This document shows positions 42,607-50,982 of a stretch of DNA of 64,000 bases, in pieces. This DNA is from Pseudomonadota bacterium (lineage in GTDB: Bacteria > Chloroflexota > UBA6077 > JAJPHF01). Location of the stretch: contig JAJPHF010000027.1 of NCBI GenBank assembly GCA_021325365.1, positions 1 to 64,000 of the forward strand, given 5' to 3'. Position 1 is the stretch's first letter. Each line of letters starts with the position of its first letter. The notes under the pieces are model-generated. The model was given only the letters and a program-made list of their open reading frames with translations. It did no database searches and was not told the origin of the DNA. A program made the position numbers and the translations under genes.

Positions 42607-44322
42607 CTACTCGCCGGCCAACACGCGAAGGCCGTGGATTCCGGGGGCAAAGAAGTAACCTCCGCCGGTCGGGATCACCCAATCCTTCGGAGCGGTTAGC
42701 TCCTCCCGCACCGTATGGCCGGCGCCGTCGACGAAGGTCACGGTGAATCGCCGTGCGCGGGTGACGCCGCCAGCGTTCTGGCCGATGATCGGGTCGAAGC
42801 CGATATCCTTTGCTTTGAAATGCGGATTATTGGCCATCTGCTGTACGTACTCGAACTGCCTCACGATAGAAGTCTGGTAGGCCAGGAACAACAGGCCGCG
42901 GTCCACGGCGTCGTCCACGGGGTTGGCAAACGTGGAGCGCGAAGGCGGGCCGTAGGGAATCCCACGCCGCAGCAGCCGGTGGGTCTGGGTGTCTGCTTCC
43001 GCGGTGTCGGGCTCCGGATGGCCGGGGGTAGTGTCGTCGCGGGGGTAGGCCCTCCGAATGTGCGCCGTGAAGGGGCAGATGACGCCGGGCTGGTCGCCCG
43101 GCGACGCGGGAAAGGGCTTGGGCGGGTTGGAGCCTGGGATGATGTCCGAACAGTCATACGGGCCGTCGTCCTTCGTCGGCAGGCGGTTGGGGGTAGGTTC
43201 GAAGAACTCGAACTTGTTGTTGGCGCAGTCGACGTCGCCTAGCAGAGGATTGTCGAGTCTCGGCTCGCGCATGATGGGTGCCCCGCTGGGCCAGCGCCCG
43301 ACGAGCTTTGCGCCCAGGTAGGCAGGGTCGATGGCGAATTTGTTGGCCTGGTCATGGAGGAATGCGTGGAATGCGTGAACATCTTGGCGCAAGCGGCGGA
43401 ACACCAGGTAGGAGCCATTCTCGGTCCACGCCGGCCCCGCGCGCGTGCTGGGGCCTCGTGTTTTGACATCCGCCGTGGGGTCCTGGCCGGGATAGCCGAA
43501 GACGAACTCGCCGGGCCACAGCACGTCCTGGCCGGGCTTGCCCTGTTCGTCCCGCTTGTCGGGAGTCTGGCGGAGGGTGATGACATCGGTCAGGTCGCCG
43601 TTGACATAGCCGCGGATGCCCGGCTGCGACACGGAATCCAGGAAGCCAAAATGCTCGTGGCTGGCCAGGGGCGTCGGGAGGACAGCGCCTGGCTGTTTGA
43701 AGATCATTTGCAGCCCGCTCCGCACCGGCTGCCCCTGTTGGTCCAGCGGCGCATAGATCGTGCTCTCGATTTCGTTCACCATCGCGTAAAGATCGTCCAT
43801 CTCGTCGCTAGCGACAATTAGTAGAAGGTCGGCCGGATTGTGAGGCCCGCCGACCCGCCAGCGCGTCGGATCGCCCTCCGTGCCGGTGCCCACGGGATCG
43901 CCCAGCGGCGCGTCCTGCCGGCACATGCCGCCGGTGAACGCCTCGTCCGTGAAGTTCGCATCGTCTGGCTTAAGGCGCCGGATGGCGTCGTAGGAGAAAG
44001 CAAGGTTGACCCAGGTGGCCTTCAGGGGCGTCGGGTCGCCGACGCGGGTGCGGACCGCCTTAAAGAGACGGTTGAACGCAATAACCTGGGCGGCCGTGGA
44101 GACTCGCGGGGTGAAGGCGCGTAACCACTGGCGGAAATCGGCCTCGCCGCCCTCCACGATTTTGAGGAAGAGCAGCATCTGGTAGTCCTTGTTGAAGCCG
44201 GTGAGGATGTTGCCCTGGATATCATCTGCGGCGATTTCTGGCTCATCCTTCACGGGCGGACGGGACGGATCGCCCCTACCGCCGAGCGGGGGCGGGGACG
44301 GGGCTTCGCGTGGCACTTCCAT
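42607..44322 (-). CDS. DyP-type heme peroxidase (long form)
   Basis: The 571-aa protein belongs to the long dye-decolourising peroxidases. The distal Asp is in EHFGFLDSVSQPGIRGY, where the usual GxxDG reads GFLDS. The proximal heme His is in CPFTAHIRRAYPRDD, and further family blocks are DDIQGNILTGFNKDYQ and QTSIVRQFEYVQQMA. No signal peptide is present, so it is cytosolic or, in other organisms, encapsulin-loaded; no encapsulin gene is here. I chose the ATG at 44322 with GGAG nine bases upstream. It is preceded by an acyl-CoA synthetase-like gene on the same strand, 209 bp away. Composition is less GC-rich than the flanks. Confidence 0.93.
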   Translation of the reverse strand: MEVPREAPSPPPLGGRGDPSRPPVKDEPEIAADDIQGNILTGFNKDYQMLLFLKIVEGGEADFRQWLRAFTPRVSTAAQVIAFNRLFKAVRTRVGDPTPLKATWVNLAFSYDAIRRLKPDDANFTDEAFTGGMCRQDAPLGDPVGTGTEGDPTRWRVGGPHNPADLLLIVASDEMDDLYAMVNEIESTIYAPLDQQGQPVRSGLQMIFKQPGAVLPTPLASHEHFGFLDSVSQPGIRGYVNGDLTDVITLRQTPDKRDEQGKPGQDVLWPGEFVFGYPGQDPTADVKTRGPSTRAGPAWTENGSYLVFRRLRQDVHAFHAFLHDQANKFAIDPAYLGAKLVGRWPSGAPIMREPRLDNPLLGDVDCANNKFEFFEPTPNRLPTKDDGPYDCSDIIPGSNPPKPFPASPGDQPGVICPFTAHIRRAYPRDDTTPGHPEPDTAEADTQTHRLLRRGIPYGPPSRSTFANPVDDAVDRGLLFLAYQTSIVRQFEYVQQMANNPHFKAKDIGFDPIIGQNAGGVTRARRFTVTFVDGAGHTVREELTAPKDWVIPTGGGYFFAPGIHGLRVLAGE

Positions 44323-44531
44323 AACAAATCGCTCCAGCAATTGCTGCAATAAGGCAGCGAGTCCGTACCAAGCGGCGCCGGATGGCCGTGGCGCACAAGG
44401 CGGCGGGGCCGGTTGTGGCGCCGACCCATGCCAGTGGCGGCCATGCGTCGCGCGGGTTTTAGCACGGAGCAGGAGTGGCCGCAATGCAGGTGCAGGGGGG
44501 GGACCGTGCGCCACCAGCCTCGGCCAGATAT

Positions 44532-46097
44532 CTAGGCGAGCGGCGTGCCGTCGCCCGGCGACCCGTAGGCCCGGCGTGCGCGCTCCTCCAGCTCGCGACG
44601 CAGCACCTTGCCACCCGCGCCCTTGGGGAGAGAGTCGAGGACGTCGATCGAGCGGGGTATCTTGTACGGCGCCAAGCGCTCCGCCAGCCAGCCGAGCAAC
44701 TGGGCTGGCTCGACATGCCGCTCCGCGCGCAGGACGACGAATGCCAGCGGCTGCTCGCCTCGGGTTGGCGAGGGCACGGCCACCACGGCTGCCTCACGGA
44801 CGGCGGGATGCGTGAGCAAGCTGGCCTCGATCTCCGCAGGGTAGACGGGCCAGCCGCCCACTTTGATGAGCGCCTTTAGCCGATCCATCAAGTACAGGTA
44901 GCCGTTGGCGTCGAAGCGCCCGAGGTCACCAGTGCGTAGCCAACCGTCCGGCAAGAGGGTGGCGGCGGTCGCGGCGGGATGCCGCCAGTAGCCGAGCATC
45001 ACTTGCGGCCCTCGAATCCAGACCTCGCCGGTCTCTCCGGGGCCTACCTCTCGCCCGGTCGCGGGATCCACCAGGCGCTCCTCGGTATCCGGGACGGGCG
45101 GCCCCACGCTGGCAGGCCGCCGGTCGGCGAGGGGGGTGAAATTCACGGCGGGCGCCTGGGTCATCTGGTAGCTCTGAACGATCGCCACGCCGGCGCGCTC
45201 AGCCATGGCGGCAACGGGCGCCGGCAGCGGCGCACCGCTGCACTCGATCACGCGAAGCGTTCCTAGCTCCGCCGCGCCGTTCGCCGCCGAGTCCAGCAGG
45301 GCCTGCACACTGGTGGGGCGCGCCATGAGCAGCGTGACGCGGTGCTGCTGCAGCGCTGCCCGGATCGCGGCGGGTTGCGGGTCGGCGCCGGTCACAAGGG
45401 GGACCCGCGCGGCGATGCAGCAAGAGATATCGGTCCAGAACGGTCGGAGGCTGAGCACGACCGTGCCGCGGGGTAGCGGCAGCACGGCGAGCCGCTGGCG
45501 GGCCGCGGCCACGCGGTTGAGGTGCGACTGCCTGGCCGCCACCGGCCAACCCGTCGTGCCACTCGAATAGACCAGCAGGGCGTCCTGTCGCGCGGGGTCG
45601 ACGGCGATCGGCTCAGGGCGCGGCGGCTCGGCGTCGGTCAGGTCCCAGACCTGGGCGCTGCGGTAGACGTGACGCAGACACTGGAAGTCGGCGAGCTGCC
45701 GCGCTTCGTTGAGGGCGGGCGCGGCCGAGGCCGAGACGAACGCCACGGCGACCTCGGCATCCGCCAGGTAGTGCGCCATCTCGGCGGGTCGCTGGAACGC
45801 GTTGAGGAAGCTAACCCGCGCGCCCGCCAGCCACGCGGCGTGCAAGATGGCCGCGGTGTCGCGGCTCCCGGGAGCCGCGACCGCCACGGTGTCGCCCGGC
45901 ACGACGTTCGCGTCGCGCTGCAGGAAGCGAGCGAGACGCCGAGAACGGTCCCATAGCTCGCCGTAGGTGGCGCTCTGGCCGTCGAGCCCGATCACGGCGG
46001 GCTGGTGCGGAGTCCGCTGGGCCGCCCGCGCCAGAAACGTCCACGCCGGCTCCGTGGGGTAGGGCGCGAGCGAGGGCCACGGACTGGCGAGCGGCAT
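44532..46097 (-). CDS. AMP-forming acyl-CoA synthetase-like protein (modified P-loop)
   Basis: This 521-aa ANL-superfamily enzyme is of normal family length. The C-terminal motifs are intact: GWLRTGDLGRFDANGYLYLMDR, LKALIKVGGWPVYPAEIE and the adenylation Lys in PKGAGGKVLRREL. The P-loop reads VYSSGTTGWPVAA (the usual form ends PKG), so the loop Lys is lost, and the YGxTE motif reads YQMTQ. ATP handling may be altered. Known members activate carboxylic acids to acyl-CoA. The ATG at 46097 follows TGGAG. It is divergent from an ABC_sub_bind gene and upstream of the DyP gene. Confidence 0.9.
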   Translation of the reverse strand: MPLASPWPSLAPYPTEPAWTFLARAAQRTPHQPAVIGLDGQSATYGELWDRSRRLARFLQRDANVVPGDTVAVAAPGSRDTAAILHAAWLAGARVSFLNAFQRPAEMAHYLADAEVAVAFVSASAAPALNEARQLADFQCLRHVYRSAQVWDLTDAEPPRPEPIAVDPARQDALLVYSSGTTGWPVAARQSHLNRVAAARQRLAVLPLPRGTVVLSLRPFWTDISCCIAARVPLVTGADPQPAAIRAALQQHRVTLLMARPTSVQALLDSAANGAAELGTLRVIECSGAPLPAPVAAMAERAGVAIVQSYQMTQAPAVNFTPLADRRPASVGPPVPDTEERLVDPATGREVGPGETGEVWIRGPQVMLGYWRHPAATAATLLPDGWLRTGDLGRFDANGYLYLMDRLKALIKVGGWPVYPAEIEASLLTHPAVREAAVVAVPSPTRGEQPLAFVVLRAERHVEPAQLLGWLAERLAPYKIPRSIDVLDSLPKGAGGKVLRRELEERARRAYGSPGDGTPLA

Positions 46098-46272
46098 ACG
46101 CTGGCTCCAGCGGTGATCGCTGCACTGTAGCACGCGGCGCCGCCTCCCCGCGGGGAGGCGGCCGTTGCCTCGCCCGCAGGCGGCAGGGGTGGCTGGATGC
46201 GCCCCGTGCCGGCTGGGGTCGGAAGGGGGCGGCGGCCTGGCTGGCCTGCGGCCAGCCGCACCGCGGCGGGTA

Positions 46273-46301
46273 TTGACAGTATAACCAGCGTCGCCCATAC
46301 T
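46273..46301 (+). promoter_or_regulatory. Promoter TTGACA-17-CATACT
   Basis: A perfect -35 TTGACA (46273-46278) is followed after exactly 17 bp by CATACT (46296-46301). The expected transcription start is near 46308, about 60 bp before the ATG of the ABC_sub_bind gene at 46370. Confidence 0.7.
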
Positions 46302-46369
46302 GCAGGTGCCTCGCGGGGCGGCGGCCGCTGTGGTGGATTGTGCGAGGACGCGGAAGGGGGCGACGGCGC

Positions 46370-47455
46370 ATGGCGGAGCCGACCGATCCGGCGTCGGGTT
46401 CCGCGCCGCGACGCAGCCGCCGGTGGCTGCTGGCGGGGCTCATGAGCGCGGGGCTGGCAGGGGTTGCGCTCACCGCGCGGGGGACGTCACCGTTCTCGAG
46501 CCAGGCCATCACCGCGGCAGGCTCGTCGCGTGTGCCCGCGGGCCGCCGGCCGCGGATCGGCTTTCTCTCGCTCTACCAACGGGACTACCCGGATCCGGCG
46601 AACCCGTGGGTCGAGTCGTTCCGTCTCGGCATGCGCAATCAGGGTTACGTCGAAGGCAAGGATATCGAGATCCTCTACCGCTTTGCCGATGGGAATCCTG
46701 ATCTGCTCTTCGCACAGATGAACGAGCTAGTCGATTTGCCGGTGGACCTGCTGGTGAGGGCGGACACGCGCTTTCTGAATGAGCTAAAGGAGAAGACGCA
46801 AACTCTTCCCGTCATAATGACGCTAACGGTGGACCCGGTAGGCTCTGGTTTAGCAGCCAGCATTCGGGAACCCGGTGGCAACTTCACCGGGATCCGTCTC
46901 GAGGAACCCTCAATTCATGGCAAGCGGCTCGAGCTGCTGAAGGAGGTGGTCCCGACTATCACCCGCGTGGGGCTAGTGGTCGCCGAGCGGAACTTCCTGG
47001 CCGAGCGGTCGGTCCGCGAGGTGACGCCGCTGGCCGAGCGCCTCGGGCTCGCCACGGAGCTAGTGGTGGCATCGGCAGGGGGCGAGATGCCCCGCGCGTT
47101 GGAGCAAGCGGTCGCGAACGGGGTGGATGCCCTATACCGCGTGCCCGACCCGCGGGTGGCCGGGTACGTCCGCGCCGTGGCGGACGCCGCGCTCCGCTTC
47201 CATCTGCCGACGGTGGGACTGTACCGCGAGGAAGCGGAAGCGGGGCTGTTGGTGGCCTACGCGGCCAACCGCGCGACCATGTTCTATGACTCGGCGCGCC
47301 TCGTGGACCGAATACTGGGCGGGGCGTCGCCCGCGACCACCCCGATCGAACTGGCGTCGCGCTTCGATCTCTTCGTGAACCTGGCTACCGCGCGCGCGCT
47401 CGATCTGACGATCCCGCGCAGGACCCTGCTGGATGCGGCTGGCACAATCGGCTGA
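46370..47455 (+). CDS. ABC_sub_bind-family substrate-binding protein (TrpX-like)
   Basis: The 361-aa protein has an N-terminal signal peptide/anchor (RRSRRWLLAGLMSAGLAGVAL) without a lipobox Cys. The ABC_sub_bind fold follows: RPRIGFLSLYQRDY, FRLGMRNQGYVEGKDIEI, VDLLVRADTRFLNELKEKT, DPVGSGLAASIREPGGNFTGI and the C-terminal FDLFVNLATARALDLTIP. Known relatives bind tryptophan, other aromatic amino acids or similar ligands for export/import systems. The ATG has AAGGGGG at ten-base spacing. A strong promoter lies upstream. No permease is adjacent. A second, signal-less family member follows 75 bp downstream. Confidence 0.88.
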   Translation: MAEPTDPASGSAPRRSRRWLLAGLMSAGLAGVALTARGTSPFSSQAITAAGSSRVPAGRRPRIGFLSLYQRDYPDPANPWVESFRLGMRNQGYVEGKDIEILYRFADGNPDLLFAQMNELVDLPVDLLVRADTRFLNELKEKTQTLPVIMTLTVDPVGSGLAASIREPGGNFTGIRLEEPSIHGKRLELLKEVVPTITRVGLVVAERNFLAERSVREVTPLAERLGLATELVVASAGGEMPRALEQAVANGVDALYRVPDPRVAGYVRAVADAALRFHLPTVGLYREEAEAGLLVAYAANRATMFYDSARLVDRILGGASPATTPIELASRFDLFVNLATARALDLTIPRRTLLDAAGTIG

Positions 47456-47530
47456 CCGCACCGCGCACGGTATCGGCCATGGGGGACGCGGAGAGGCGCG
47501 CTATAGCTGGGATGATACTTGGGAGGGAAG

Positions 47531-48715
47531 ATGGCGGAGCCATACTGGCATATCGGATACGTGGTGGCTACCGACGAAGCTGACGACAAGACGATGATGA
47601 AGTTCCGTGACCAATTCGTGAATGCCTTGCGGGACCAATACAATCTAAAGGCGGACACTGACTACAAGCTGGTGCGGTTTAAACCTGGCGCGGACGAGAC
47701 GTTCGTGCTTCCTGGGAAGAGCCGTCGCACCGCTCGCCGAGGGAGCGACCCCCGCTGGCGAGATCTGGACGCGCAGCTCACCGAGTGGTTACGAGCGCCG
47801 ACGGAACTCAGCCCGGACGATATCCGCCGCATTGTCGTTATCCTGGATACTAGCGCAATTAGCACCGTCTGGAACTGGGCGAGTGGTCAGGGCGGAGTCC
47901 CCGCCGTGCTGGCCATCTCGCACAACCCGACCGCACACGGGCTAAAGGCGCTCGAAGCGCCGGGAAACTCGAAAGGAACCACAGGTATCGTGGCAAGTAC
48001 CGCGGAGCACGTGTGGACCAGGCTGGAGCTAATCAAGCAGGTGACTAATGCGACAAAAGTGATCGTTCTTTACTTCCCATATACGAATGGTCTGAAAGAG
48101 GCCGAGTACCACTATAAGGCCAATGGCGAGCAGGAGGGGCAACTAGCATGCGCGGCGGCGGCTCTCGGCGTAGAACTCGTCCCCTGTAAGGTAACGAAAA
48201 CGGTAGAGAGTGACTTCAAGGCTGAGCTGGACTCACAACTGGACAACGCCATCAAGCAGGTTAGCGATGCTAGAAAGGCGCTGTACCTAGTCTCGCACCC
48301 GCGACTCGCGTACTTTAGCAAGTCTATTGCCCAAGCAGCGTGGGAGAAGAAGCTCTGGGGGATCTACCCCTATCGCAAATTCACTCTCGGGAAGGATGAC
48401 GATGACCATCTGGGCGAAGAAGGCGGGCTGATGTCATATGGCGCCAATCCCTTCGCCATGGCGGCAAGGGTGGCGCCGTATATTGCCCGCATCATGAGGT
48501 TCGGCGGGACCCCGCCCACGAAGACCCAGCAGCAGCTCGCCGCCTTCGCCGAGACTATGCCGATGGAGGGGCCAACGCAGATGGAGCTGGTCCTCAACCA
48601 GAAGGCGGCCGACCATTTGCAAACCGGGTACACTCTGCCGACGAACCTCCTGCCGGCGACCGCGCTCAACGCGGTGGACCTGTGGCGGCCAACGAAGGAC
48701 ACGGGCACGCTGTAA
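47531..48715 (+). CDS. Divergent ABC_sub_bind-like protein without signal peptide
   Basis: The 394-aa product starts MAEPYWHIGYVVATDEADD with no signal sequence. Its second half shows the ABC_sub_bind pattern: GLMSYGANPFAMAARVAPYIARIM, then PTQMELVLNQKAADHLQTGYTLP, which parallels ELxxNLKTAKALGLTIP of the family. A 45-residue charged segment (residues about 35-80) is unlike binding proteins. The ATG follows GGGAGGG. Codon use differs from the flanks: the first 120 bases hold 61 G+C, against roughly 70% in neighbouring genes. It may be a cytoplasmic ligand sensor, or have been acquired together with its upstream neighbour. Function unknown. Confidence 0.75.
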   Translation: MAEPYWHIGYVVATDEADDKTMMKFRDQFVNALRDQYNLKADTDYKLVRFKPGADETFVLPGKSRRTARRGSDPRWRDLDAQLTEWLRAPTELSPDDIRRIVVILDTSAISTVWNWASGQGGVPAVLAISHNPTAHGLKALEAPGNSKGTTGIVASTAEHVWTRLELIKQVTNATKVIVLYFPYTNGLKEAEYHYKANGEQEGQLACAAAALGVELVPCKVTKTVESDFKAELDSQLDNAIKQVSDARKALYLVSHPRLAYFSKSIAQAAWEKKLWGIYPYRKFTLGKDDDDHLGEEGGLMSYGANPFAMAARVAPYIARIMRFGGTPPTKTQQQLAAFAETMPMEGPTQMELVLNQKAADHLQTGYTLPTNLLPATALNAVDLWRPTKDTGTL

Positions 48716-48831
48716 CACTGGCGCCGCCCCACCGGACGAGCGGGCGGCGCTCGTCAGTTGGCGAGATCATTCAGCTAGGATCAGCGATTCGAGAGACGGT
48801 CGCGCCGCGCGCTCTCGTGACGGCGGTGTGG

Positions 48832-49068
48832 TTAGTCGCCGCAGAGGCCGCAGCCGCTGCTGGCCCGCGCGTGCGCGAGCCGCTGCTGCAGCACCTCGAC
48901 GAGCTCGGCGTCGGTGGCGCCGGGAATGCGTAGCAGCGCTTTCAGATCGGCCGAGGTTACTTGCAGGCCCGCGGCTTGGGCCGTACCCAAGGGGTTAGCA
49001 GAGAGCTGTGCTAGAAACGCGGCGTCGGATTGCGCGCGGCCGAGGAGCTCGCCAATCGAGATGGCCAT
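48832..49068 (-). CDS. Small leader-like protein with C-terminal SSGCGLCGD (possible RiPP precursor)
   Basis: The 78-aa protein has a helical first 65 residues (LLGRAQSDAAFLAQLSANPLGTAQAAGLQVTSADLKALL...) and then a short tail, ASSGCGLCGD, with the only two Cys residues. This plan resembles leader-type precursors such as NHLP/Nif11-like or Franean1_4349-type peptides, in which a conserved leader is followed by a variable Cys/Gly core. The ATG at 49068 has GGAGG at eight-base spacing. No radical SAM, LanM or YcaO gene is near. The only close partner is the divergent 144-aa gene. The precursor idea rests on pattern only. Confidence 0.7.
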   Translation of the reverse strand: MAISIGELLGRAQSDAAFLAQLSANPLGTAQAAGLQVTSADLKALLRIPGATDAELVEVLQQRLAHARASSGCGLCGD

Positions 49069-49164
49069 TCGTCTGTCCTCCGGGCGATTGATTCGTGCGC
49101 AGAATGCCACCGATAGCGGGCTGGTGTCAAGATGGCCGGCGGCCGGGCGGCGCTGGGGGATGGC

Positions 49165-49599
49165 ATGAGCAGGCCGCCGCTGGGCGCGCGGCCGGCGGTG
49201 CCGCTGACTGGGGCGCAATGGCGTACGCTGGAGGTCCTTGAGGATTACGACCTAAGGCCGGTGCGCGAGCGGCTACGGGGCGAGGGCGCGATGCCGGCGG
49301 CGTGGCTTGACGAGGCGATCTGGGAGTTTCGGCGCTATCTGGGACTACGCCTCGTAGCTGGTGGGCGGGTGCCGATGCTCAGCCAGCCGGTGGACGCGGT
49401 CTGGCACGCGTGCCTGCTCTTCTCGCGCCTGTACGCCGACCTCTGCGAGCACGCCTTTGGCGAGTTCGTCCACCACGAGCCGGCGACGGAGCCGGATCCG
49501 GATCCCGCCGGCAGTTGGCGGCGCTTTGCCGACGCTTACGTGCGGCTGTACGGGGAGTCTCCCGGCCGCCTCTGGCGCCTTGGCGGTTCCTCGGACTGA
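49165..49599 (+). CDS. Glycine-rich-domain-protein-like (DUF1399-like) small protein
   Basis: The 144-aa protein contains the pattern WEFRRYLGL...LSQPVDAVWHACLLFSRLYADLCEHAFGEFVHHEP. It resembles the 'VDxxWHxHxLxTxxYxxFC...HH' block of glycine-rich domain-containing (GRDP/DUF1399) proteins; the biochemical role of that block is not known to me. Conserved Trp-His and His-His residues suggest metal or ligand binding. The ATG at 49165 has a GGGGGA box. It is divergent from the leader-like small protein gene, with 96 bp between starts, and the two may share control. Confidence 0.65.
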   Translation: MSRPPLGARPAVPLTGAQWRTLEVLEDYDLRPVRERLRGEGAMPAAWLDEAIWEFRRYLGLRLVAGGRVPMLSQPVDAVWHACLLFSRLYADLCEHAFGEFVHHEPATEPDPDPAGSWRRFADAYVRLYGESPGRLWRLGGSSD

Positions 49600-49747
49600 C
49601 CGAGGGAACGCCGCCCGCTGTCGGGGCACGGCGTGGGCGGCGTGAAGCCCGCGGGCTGGGGGAGGGCGGGGCCGCGCGAGGCCGATCGTCTGCACGAGGG
49701 CGCCGCCACGAATCGGGCGCGGCGGGGCAGGGCGCGGGGGGCGCGCG

Positions 49748-49791
49748 CAGGCCCCCAGCCGATGGGCCGGACGCCGTCGGCTGGGGGCCTG
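49748..49791 (-). terminator. 15-bp stem hairpin downstream of tRNA-Asn
   Basis: CAGGCCCCCAGCCGA (49748-49762) and TCGGCTGGGGGCCTG (49777-49791) are exact reverse complements with a 14-base loop. They begin five bases after the tRNA 3' end on the minus strand, so the hairpin probably terminates the tRNA transcript. Confidence 0.7.
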
Positions 49792-49795
49792 CGGC

Positions 49796-49870
49796 TGGCT
49801 CCCCGACCAGGATTCGAACCTGGAACCCTCCGGTTAACAGCCGGATGCTCTACCGTTGAGCTATCGGGGA
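49796..49870 (-). tRNA. tRNA-Asn (anticodon GUU)
   Basis: The minus strand reads a full cloverleaf. The acceptor stem TCCCCGA pairs with TCGGGGA, the discriminator is G and the CCA end is encoded. The D-arm is GCTC...GAGC, the anticodon arm TCCGG-CTGTTAA-CCGGA and the T-arm CCAGG-TTCGAAT-CCTGG. The anticodon GTT (49836-49838 on the plus strand as AAC) specifies asparagine. Confidence 0.97.
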
Positions 49871-49882
49871 TCGCTCGCGTCC

Positions 49883-49912
49883 ATTGTAGCGCACGGGCCG
49901 GCTGGCTGCCAA
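49883..49912 (-). promoter_or_regulatory. Promoter of tRNA-Asn: TTGGCA-18-TACAAT
   Basis: On the minus strand TTGGCA (49912-49907) and TACAAT (49888-49883) are spaced 18 bp and each differ from consensus by one base. The expected transcription start is about 6 bp before the mature tRNA 5' end. Confidence 0.7.
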
Positions 49913-50009
49913 CCCTCGGTGCGCGCGCCATATTCCGTACCCGCCAAGTGTCGGAGCGTTCACGCAGGCGGCGCGGTAATTGTGTTGCTGCGGCGTCCGG
50001 GCACGGTGC

Positions 50010-50015
50010 TATACT
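50010..50015 (+). promoter_or_regulatory. Putative -10 hexamer TATACT
   Basis: TATACT lies 25 bp before the first kinase ATG. A weak TTGCTG -35 candidate (49985-49990) is 19 bp upstream. Transcription would begin about 20 bp before the ATG, leaving the GGAGG site in the leader. Confidence 0.45.
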
Positions 50016-50040
50016 CCCTCCTGATGGTGTGGAGGCAGGG

Positions 50041-50982
50041 ATGAGCCCCCCCGACCCCGCGCATCTAGCGCACGTGCCCACCGCGTTACGCACCACCGAG
50101 CAGCACTTGTTGGCCGGCGCCGAGCTGTGCCACGAGCTGGCGGCGGCGCTCGGGCGCCCGGCGCTGGTGTCGCCCGGCGGGCGGGCGGCGCCGCTGGCGG
50201 TCCCGGAGGCCGACGAGCGGCCGGCCGAGGCGCTGCCCCGGCTGGCGGCGGCGGCGGGCCAGCTGCGCCAGCTGGCGGCGGCGCTCGCGCAGCAGGCGGA
50301 GGCGCTCCAGGCGGCCGCGGGCGAGGGGCCGGCCGGGCGGCGCGAGGCGGCGCTGATCGCGCCGCAGCTCGGCGCGCTGGAAGCGGAGCGCGCGCGCATC
50401 GCGCGCGACCTGCACGATGGCCCCGCCCAGTACTTCGCCAACGCGGTGTTCGAGACGGAGTACCTCCGCAAGCTGCTCGCCCGCGATCCGGCGGCCGCGG
50501 CGGACGGGCTGGCGCGCATGCGCGAGTCGCTGCAGCAGGGCGTCAAGGAGATTCGCCAGTGCCTGTTCGACTTGCGGCTGCCGGCGGTGGAGGAGCTAGG
50601 GCTGGTGGCGCTGCTGCACGGCTACCTGCCGGAATACGAGCGGCAGTATGGGCTGCCGATCGAGGCGTCGCTGCCCGCGGACGAGCTGCCGCTGTTGCCT
50701 GAGCAGGCGGTGGGGGTGTTCCGCATTCTCCAGGAGGCGCTGACGAATGCGCGCAAGCACGCCGGCGCCACGCAGGTGCGGGTGAAGCTGCGCCAGCGCG
50801 GGGACGAGGTCGTGCTGCAGGTCGAGGACAACGGTCGGGGGTTCACGCCGGGCCAGGCGCGGCCGGGGCACTACGGGCTGATCGGCATGCAGGAGCGCGC
50901 GCAGCTGCTGAACGGGCGGCTGGAGGTGCAGGGTCGGCCGGGGAAGGGCGCCCGCGTCGCGCTGCGCTTGCCGGTGCCATGA
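50041..50982 (+). CDS. Sensor histidine kinase, NarX/DegS class (HisKA_3)
   Basis: The 313-aa kinase has no membrane segment. The N-terminal half (residues 1-115) is Ala/Gly-rich and helical with no known sensor fold. The phosphoacceptor His is in ARIARDLHDGPAQYFANA. The ATP-binding domain has the N-box RILQEALTNARKHA, G1 VEDNGRGF and G2 HYGLIGMQERA. The ATG has a GGAGG box and a promoter just upstream. Its stop overlaps the response regulator start (ATGA), so the pair is one cytosolic two-component system. The signal is unknown. Confidence 0.95.
   Translation: MSPPDPAHLAHVPTALRTTEQHLLAGAELCHELAAALGRPALVSPGGRAAPLAVPEADERPAEALPRLAAAAGQLRQLAAALAQQAEALQAAAGEGPAGRREAALIAPQLGALEAERARIARDLHDGPAQYFANAVFETEYLRKLLARDPAAAADGLARMRESLQQGVKEIRQCLFDLRLPAVEELGLVALLHGYLPEYERQYGLPIEASLPADELPLLPEQAVGVFRILQEALTNARKHAGATQVRVKLRQRGDEVVLQVEDNGRGFTPGQARPGHYGLIGMQERAQLLNGRLEVQGRPGKGARVALRLPVP

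Noticed and set aside
42254..42682. Short frames in and next to the gap before the DyP gene
   Set aside because: Arg/Gly/Pro-rich translations without ribosome sites or motifs; treated as non-coding or as shadow of the DyP gene end.
49796..49870. tRNA-derived integration (att) site for an integrated element
   Set aside because: No integrase gene and no repeat of the tRNA 3' end were seen within the window.
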